Assembly (NCBI GenBank): GCA_903889565.1
Contig: CAISYC010000049.1
Span: 1 to 64,000, forward strand
Reading direction: 5' to 3'
DNA length: 64,000 nucleotides
Source: an uncultured beta proteobacterium
GTDB taxonomy: Bacteria > Pseudomonadota > Gammaproteobacteria > Burkholderiales > SG8-41
Shown piece by piece: positions 59,965-64,000 of this stretch. Within the stretch, counting starts at the first letter, position 1; each line of letters begins with the position of its first letter. The notes beneath the pieces were generated by a model that was not told where the DNA came from, made no database searches, and saw only the letters and a list, made by a program, of their open reading frames with translations. A program made the position numbers and the translations under genes.

Positions 59965-60593
59965 GCCGTCACCCGCGCAATGGCAGCAACACGCCGCTGC
60001 AATTCGTAGAACAGGCGCTCGCCCTCCGGCCATGCGCCATGCCCCGAGGCAGCGTTGATATGCCCCGCGTCGCCGAGATTGACGAGATTGCTGCCCCAGC
60101 GCTGCGCGAGTTCGGCGGCCTTGTCGAACGACAACCAGGGATCGTTGGTGCTGGCGACCAGCACGCTCGGTAACGATGGCCCTGCAGTTGCAATGTCCTG
60201 CTCGATACCAAAGCGCGCCGGATTGGCCGGCGCGACGAGAAAGGCCGCGGCGATGCGATCACGCACACTCGATGCCGCGCGCATGGTGGCGAGGCAGCCG
60301 AAGCTGTGCGCGATCACAATGGCCGGTGTGTCGCCTGCATGCAGCGCTTGCTCGACTTCCGCGGACCATGTAGCAAGATCCGGATTGTTCCAGTCGCGCT
60401 GCTCGACGCGAATATATTCGGGATGCGCGCGTTGCCAGTGCGTTTGCCAGTGACCGTCGCCGCTGTTGCGCAGGCCGGGCACCACAAGCACGCGCGCTTG
60501 CGCCTGCGCGGCGGCGAACGCAGCGTTCTTGCGCCGGTAGCCGGCGCGCGCATGAGGCGTCGCCGCGGCGGCATGGATGGATGAAAAAGTCAT
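59961..60593 (-). CDS. RBBP9/YdeN-type alpha/beta hydrolase
   Basis: 210 aa from ATG 60593. VLVVPGLRNSGDGHWQTHWQ, the nucleophile elbow AIVIAHSFGCLAT (Ser), STNDPWLSFDKAAELAQRWG (Asp) and NLGDAGHINAASGHGAWPEG (His) match the RBBP9 family of small serine hydrolases. Role unknown. It lies inside the sulfate operon, 13 bp after the EAL-like gene and overlapping cysT, so it is co-transcribed. Confidence 0.9.
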   Translation of the reverse strand: MTFSSIHAAAATPHARAGYRRKNAAFAAAQAQARVLVVPGLRNSGDGHWQTHWQRAHPEYIRVEQRDWNNPDLATWSAEVEQALHAGDTPAIVIAHSFGCLATMRAASSVRDRIAAAFLVAPANPARFGIEQDIATAGPSLPSVLVASTNDPWLSFDKAAELAQRWGSNLVNLGDAGHINAASGHGAWPEGERLFYELQRRVAAIARVTA

Positions 60594-60606
60594 TGCGATC
60601 CGGACC

Positions 60607-61509
60607 TCACAGGCCGACACCGGCCGCGGTATGTGAAGCACCAGCCAGCGCCTGCGCAACAATCGACATCGGCACCGGTCCGAGCGCCTTGCGCGCGCCC
60701 AGTTCGAAATCCGGGCGACCAAGCAAAAAACCCTGCAGAAAATCGATGCCGGCGCGTGTGGCCACCCCCAGATCGCGCGCAGCGTCGATCTTGATCGCGA
60801 TGGCCTGGCCCTCCCAGGCATGCACGCGGCCGATCAATTCTTCGAGCGCACCCGGCGCCGGCAATAGGCGGGAATCGATGCGCAGAAAATCCGGCTTGAT
60901 TGCTTCGAGTGCGGCGGCATTGCCGGCAGGCAACCAGGTGATGGCAATCCGATAACCGCGGCTGCGATAGTTTTCGCTCGCGCGTTCGACCAGTTCGCGA
61001 TCCTCGGTCGCCTCGCCCGGAATTTCGATCACTACGCGCGACGGACCGACCCCGCACTGGCGCAGCACTTCGCCGAAAACGCGGCCGTGATCGTGCTTCA
61101 CGCTGGCCAGCAGGCGCGGTTCGACGCGCAGGAACAGCAGTTGATCCGACGACGAACGGCCGAAGTAATTGAGAATATGCAGCGAGCGGCACAAACGATC
61201 GAGGCGCACCAGCGCGCTGTCGCCGGCGATCATCGAAAAAATCCCCCACGGCGACACCGAGTCGTCGCCCCAGCCGTCGCAACGCACGCGCGCCTCGTGC
61301 GCAAGCACCTCGCGGCCGCTTGCGGCGAACACCGGCCGAAACACGCTCGACAGGCGGCATTTGTAAAAATCGCCGATGACACGGCCGCGCTCGTCCTGAC
61401 GCAGACGGAATTCGCCCAGCGCATCGACGGCAGCGGCATCCTCCGCCGCGAGGCGGCCGAGGATGGCGGGAATATGCGAATGCAACTGCTGTTCCTTGGG
61501 CGTTGTCAT
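60607..61509 (-). CDS. Degenerate EAL-domain protein
   Basis: 300 aa from ATG 61509. The fold is recognisable: FRPVFAASGREVLAHEARVR (EAL changed to HEA), VVIEIPGEATEDRELVERAS, DFLRIDSRLLPAPGALEELI and QGFLLGRPDFELG. Key acidic residues of c-di-GMP phosphodiesterases are lost, so it more likely senses or binds a ligand or protein. It sits between sbp and the hydrolase in the sulfate operon. Confidence 0.85.
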   Translation of the reverse strand: MTTPKEQQLHSHIPAILGRLAAEDAAAVDALGEFRLRQDERGRVIGDFYKCRLSSVFRPVFAASGREVLAHEARVRCDGWGDDSVSPWGIFSMIAGDSALVRLDRLCRSLHILNYFGRSSSDQLLFLRVEPRLLASVKHDHGRVFGEVLRQCGVGPSRVVIEIPGEATEDRELVERASENYRSRGYRIAITWLPAGNAAALEAIKPDFLRIDSRLLPAPGALEELIGRVHAWEGQAIAIKIDAARDLGVATRAGIDFLQGFLLGRPDFELGARKALGPVPMSIVAQALAGASHTAAGVGL

Positions 61510-61546
61510 TTGAGTTCCACGCAGGTTTGTGTTGGCGGAACAGCGC

Positions 61547-62551
61547 TTACTTCTTCGCGCCGGGCTGGTAAATCTCGTCGAACGTGCCGCCGTCGGCAAA
61601 ATGCGTTTTCTGCGCCTTGGCCCAGCCGCCGAAGGTGTCGTCGATCGTGAACAGGCTGATCTTCGGAAAATTCTTCGCGTACTTGGCGGCGATTTTGGCG
61701 TTGCGCGGGCGGTAAAAATTCTTCGCCGCGATTTCCTGGCCTTCGTCGCTGTAGAGATACTCGAGATAGGCCTGGGCAACCTTACGCGTGCCGCGCTTGT
61801 CCACCACCTTGTCGACCACGCTCACCGGCGGCTCGGCCAGAATGCTGATCGGCGGATAGACGATTTCGAATTTATCGGCGCCAAATTCCTTCAGTGCGAG
61901 ATGCGCTTCGTTTTCCCAGGCCAGCAGCACGTCGCCGATGCCGCGCTCGGCGAAGGTTACGGTCGCTCCGCGCGCGCCCGAATCGAGGACCGGCACGTTT
62001 TTGTAGACCGCAGTGACAAAAGTCTTGGCGTTCGCCTCATCATTGCCGTTTTTCTTCAGGCCGTAACCCCATGCAGCGAGGTAACCCCAGCGCGCGCCGC
62101 CGGAGGTTTTCGGATTGGCGGTGATTACCGAGACACCCGGCTTGATCAGATCGTCCCAGTCCTTGATGCCTTTCGGGTTGCCCTTGCGGACGAGGAAGAT
62201 ATAGGTCGAGGTGTAGGGCGTGCTGTTGTTGGGCAGACGCTTTTGCCAATCGGCCGGCAGCAACTTCGCCTTGTCGGCGATTTCATCGATGTCGTAGGCA
62301 AGTGCCAGCGTGACGACATCGGCCTCAAGACCATCGACCACCTTGCGCGCCTGCGCGCCCGAACCGCCGTGCGACGCCTTGATATCGACCTTCTCACCGC
62401 CCTTGGCCGCCCATTGTTTGGCGAAAGCGGCGTTGTATTCCTGATACAGCTCGCGCGTCGGATCGTAGGACACGTTGAGAATGCTGACGTCAGCATGCGC
62501 CACAGGAATCAACAGCAGGCCGATATAAATTGCGAGTTTCGAAAATTTCAT
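61547..62551 (-). CDS. sbp: Sulfate-binding periplasmic protein
   Basis: 334 aa from ATG 62551. Signal peptide [19 protein letters not shown]. Mature start [20 protein letters not shown], with [34 protein letters not shown] and [19 protein letters not shown], as in Sbp/CysP. It delivers sulfate to CysTWA. First gene of the transporter run, 148 bp after cysN. Confidence 0.95.
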   Translation of the reverse strand: MKFSKLAIYIGLLLIPVAHADVSILNVSYDPTRELYQEYNAAFAKQWAAKGGEKVDIKASHGGSGAQARKVVDGLEADVVTLALAYDIDEIADKAKLLPADWQKRLPNNSTPYTSTYIFLVRKGNPKGIKDWDDLIKPGVSVITANPKTSGGARWGYLAAWGYGLKKNGNDEANAKTFVTAVYKNVPVLDSGARGATVTFAERGIGDVLLAWENEAHLALKEFGADKFEIVYPPISILAEPPVSVVDKVVDKRGTRKVAQAYLEYLYSDEGQEIAAKNFYRPRNAKIAAKYAKNFPKISLFTIDDTFGGWAKAQKTHFADGGTFDEIYQPGAKK

Positions 62552-62714
62552 TTCGCTTTCTTTCATTCAATATGCGGCGCGGATTTTCGTTCCGCATGTG
62601 GACCGCGATGATTCATTCCTCCAGTCGTTTTGATTTCGGATCAATGACAACATCGACTCATATCAAATAGCTTCCTAGAAACTTTTGGGTATATAGGCGA
62701 CAAATTTTTTGCGC
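62552..62714 (-). promoter_or_regulatory. Upstream region of the sulfate transport operon
   Basis: 163 bp, AT-rich near 62640-62715. It contains direction-fitting elements such as TATATACCC and TTTGATATGAG, but no match I would call a -35/-10 pair with confidence. A CysB-dependent promoter is plausible from the operon's role only. Confidence 0.3.
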
Positions 62715-63998
62715 CTAATGAACGAATGCCGATTGCCGCTCAATCATCCCGGCGGCGACGGTCGCATTGTCAGCCGGGTCGATCACGATGAACGCGCCGG
62801 TCGCGCGTTTGTCGGCATAGGCATCGCAGACCAGCGGCTGATAGAGCCGGATGCCGACCTTCGCAATGTCGTTCATGGCGAGCGTCTGCGCACCGGCGCG
62901 CGGTTCGAGTGCGTTGATGTCGATGGTGTGGTTGATGCTCTCGATCTCCGCCTTCACCGTGCTAGTGGTGTGCTTGATCAGGTAGGGACGGCGCCGGTCG
63001 AGCGGGCGCGCATGCAGCCAGCACAGCGTCGCCTCGATGCGCCTTGCCGGCACCTGCGCCTGCGCTTCGGCCGCCGCCTGGTGCACGATCATGTCGCCGC
63101 GCGAAACATCGATTTCATCGGCAAGTTCAAGCGTGATCGACAGCGGCGCGCGGGCTTCCGCCAGATCGCCGTCGAGCGTCTTGATCGCGGCAATCGTCGA
63201 GGTCATGCCCGAGGGCAGCACGGTCACCGCATCGCCGACCCTGACCGTGCCGGATTCGATGCGGCCGAGGTAACCGCGGCGTTCGCGCCCGCGCGAGGCG
63301 TCGGGCCACGCCAGCAACTGCACCGGAAAGCGCAAGGGATCGTAACCGCGATCGGCGGAAACATCGAGCGTCTCGAGCAGTTCCAGCAGGGTCGGTCCGC
63401 GATGCCAGTTGAGCCGGTCGCCGCGCGTCACCACCATGTCGCCATGCAACGCCGAGAGCGGCACATAATGCACATGGCGCGCGCCGAGGCCTTTGGCAAA
63501 TTCGGCAAACTCCGCGCGGATTTTGTTGAACACATCTTCGGCGAAATCGACAAGATCCATCTTGTTGACTGCCACCACCAGATGCGGCACACCCAGCAGA
63601 TGCGCGAGATAGGCGTGGCGCTTCGATTGCGTCAGCACGCCCTTGCGCGCATCGATCAGCACGATGGCGACGTCGGCGGTGCTCGCACCCGTGACCATGT
63701 TGCGCGTGTACTGTTCGTGTCCCGGCGTATCGGCGATGATGAATTTGCGCTGCGGCGTCGAAAAATAGCGATAGGCCACGTCGATGGTAATGCCCTGTTC
63801 GCGTTCGGCCATCAGGCCGTCGGTGAGCAGCGAAAAATCGATACTGCTCTGGCCGCGCTTCTGTGAAGTCCGCTCCAGATTGTTGAGTTGATCCTCGAAA
63901 ATCGATTTCGAGTCGTAGAGCAAACGTCCGATCAGCGTGCTCTTGCCGTCGTCAACGCTGCCGGCAGCCGCGAAACGCAGCAAATCGGGGTCTATCAC
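62715..63998 (-). CDS. cysN: Sulfate adenylyltransferase, large (GTPase) subunit
   Basis: 427 aa. EF-Tu-like GTPase: GSVDDGKSTLIGRLLYDSK (G1), DTPGHEQYTRNM (G3) and VNKMDLVDF (G4), followed by beta-barrel domains (LAWPDASRGRERRGYLGRIE). It drives APS formation from sulfate and ATP with CysD, which would lie upstream beyond the window. No APS kinase (CysC) domain is fused. It starts MIDPDLLRFAAAGSVDDGK. Confidence 0.95.
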   Translation of the reverse strand: MIDPDLLRFAAAGSVDDGKSTLIGRLLYDSKSIFEDQLNNLERTSQKRGQSSIDFSLLTDGLMAEREQGITIDVAYRYFSTPQRKFIIADTPGHEQYTRNMVTGASTADVAIVLIDARKGVLTQSKRHAYLAHLLGVPHLVVAVNKMDLVDFAEDVFNKIRAEFAEFAKGLGARHVHYVPLSALHGDMVVTRGDRLNWHRGPTLLELLETLDVSADRGYDPLRFPVQLLAWPDASRGRERRGYLGRIESGTVRVGDAVTVLPSGMTSTIAAIKTLDGDLAEARAPLSITLELADEIDVSRGDMIVHQAAAEAQAQVPARRIEATLCWLHARPLDRRRPYLIKHTTSTVKAEIESINHTIDINALEPRAGAQTLAMNDIAKVGIRLYQPLVCDAYADKRATGAFIVIDPADNATVAAGMIERQSAFVH

Positions 63999-64000
63999 CG

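Overview
The window is a high-GC proteobacterial chromosome segment. It is most likely a Burkholderiales-type betaproteobacterium. The reasons are the order ispB / rplU-rpmA-obgE-proB / CNP1 / rppH / proS, the six Bug-type (TctC) periplasmic binding proteins, and the cysAWT/cysN arrangement. Every gene call comes from reading translated sequence by eye; no database search was possible.

Region 1 (1-7094) is visibly AT-richer and accessory. It holds the 5' part of an IS21-family transposase and a small gene cut by that IS. Next come a 1128-aa protein that joins an archaeo-eukaryotic-type primase to an SF2 helicase, a Cro/YdaS-like regulator pair and a lipoprotein. It ends at the 3' end of a tRNA-Pro(CGG) gene. 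This is the layout of an integrated plasmid- or phage-like element whose other end lies outside the window.

Region 2 (7095-20700) is housekeeping: ispB, ribosomal L21/L27, the Obg GTPase, proB, a rubrerythrin / Fe-S reductase / DUF3501 operon, rppH, a spermidine-synthase-like methyltransferase-fold protein, proS, a lytic transglycosylase, a YihY/BrkB membrane protein and wrbA.

Region 3 (20799-40919) is catabolic. It has six Bug solute receptors, an M24-fold protein with altered metal ligands, a beta-hydroxyacid dehydrogenase, a CocE hydrolase, an Asp/Glu-racemase-like protein, two carboxymuconolactone-decarboxylase-fold proteins and a hotdog thioesterase. It ends in a unit of three paralogous GMC flavoprotein dehydrogenases that share one Tat-exported small subunit and one monoheme cytochrome c.

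Region 4 (41049-49795) is DNA damage and decay. A 264-bp MITE-like palindromic element abuts a complete lexA-imuA-imuB-dnaE2 mutagenesis cassette, which has a candidate non-canonical LexA operator over its -10 box. Beyond it are relics of an ORF6N gene and a RelE-like toxin, a small Cys-rich secreted protein and yedK.

Region 5 (49883-57161) is the best candidate for an undescribed system: two consecutive ATP-grasp ligases, a SET-domain protein on the opposite strand, an ABC exporter fused to a cyclic-nucleotide-binding domain, and a TonB-dependent receptor with a short plug. I read it as a possible make/export/re-import locus for a small amide-linked metabolite, perhaps a metallophore.

Region 6 (57177-63998) is sulfate uptake and activation: sbp, cysT, cysW, cysA and cysN, interleaved with a degenerate EAL protein and an RBBP9-type hydrolase.
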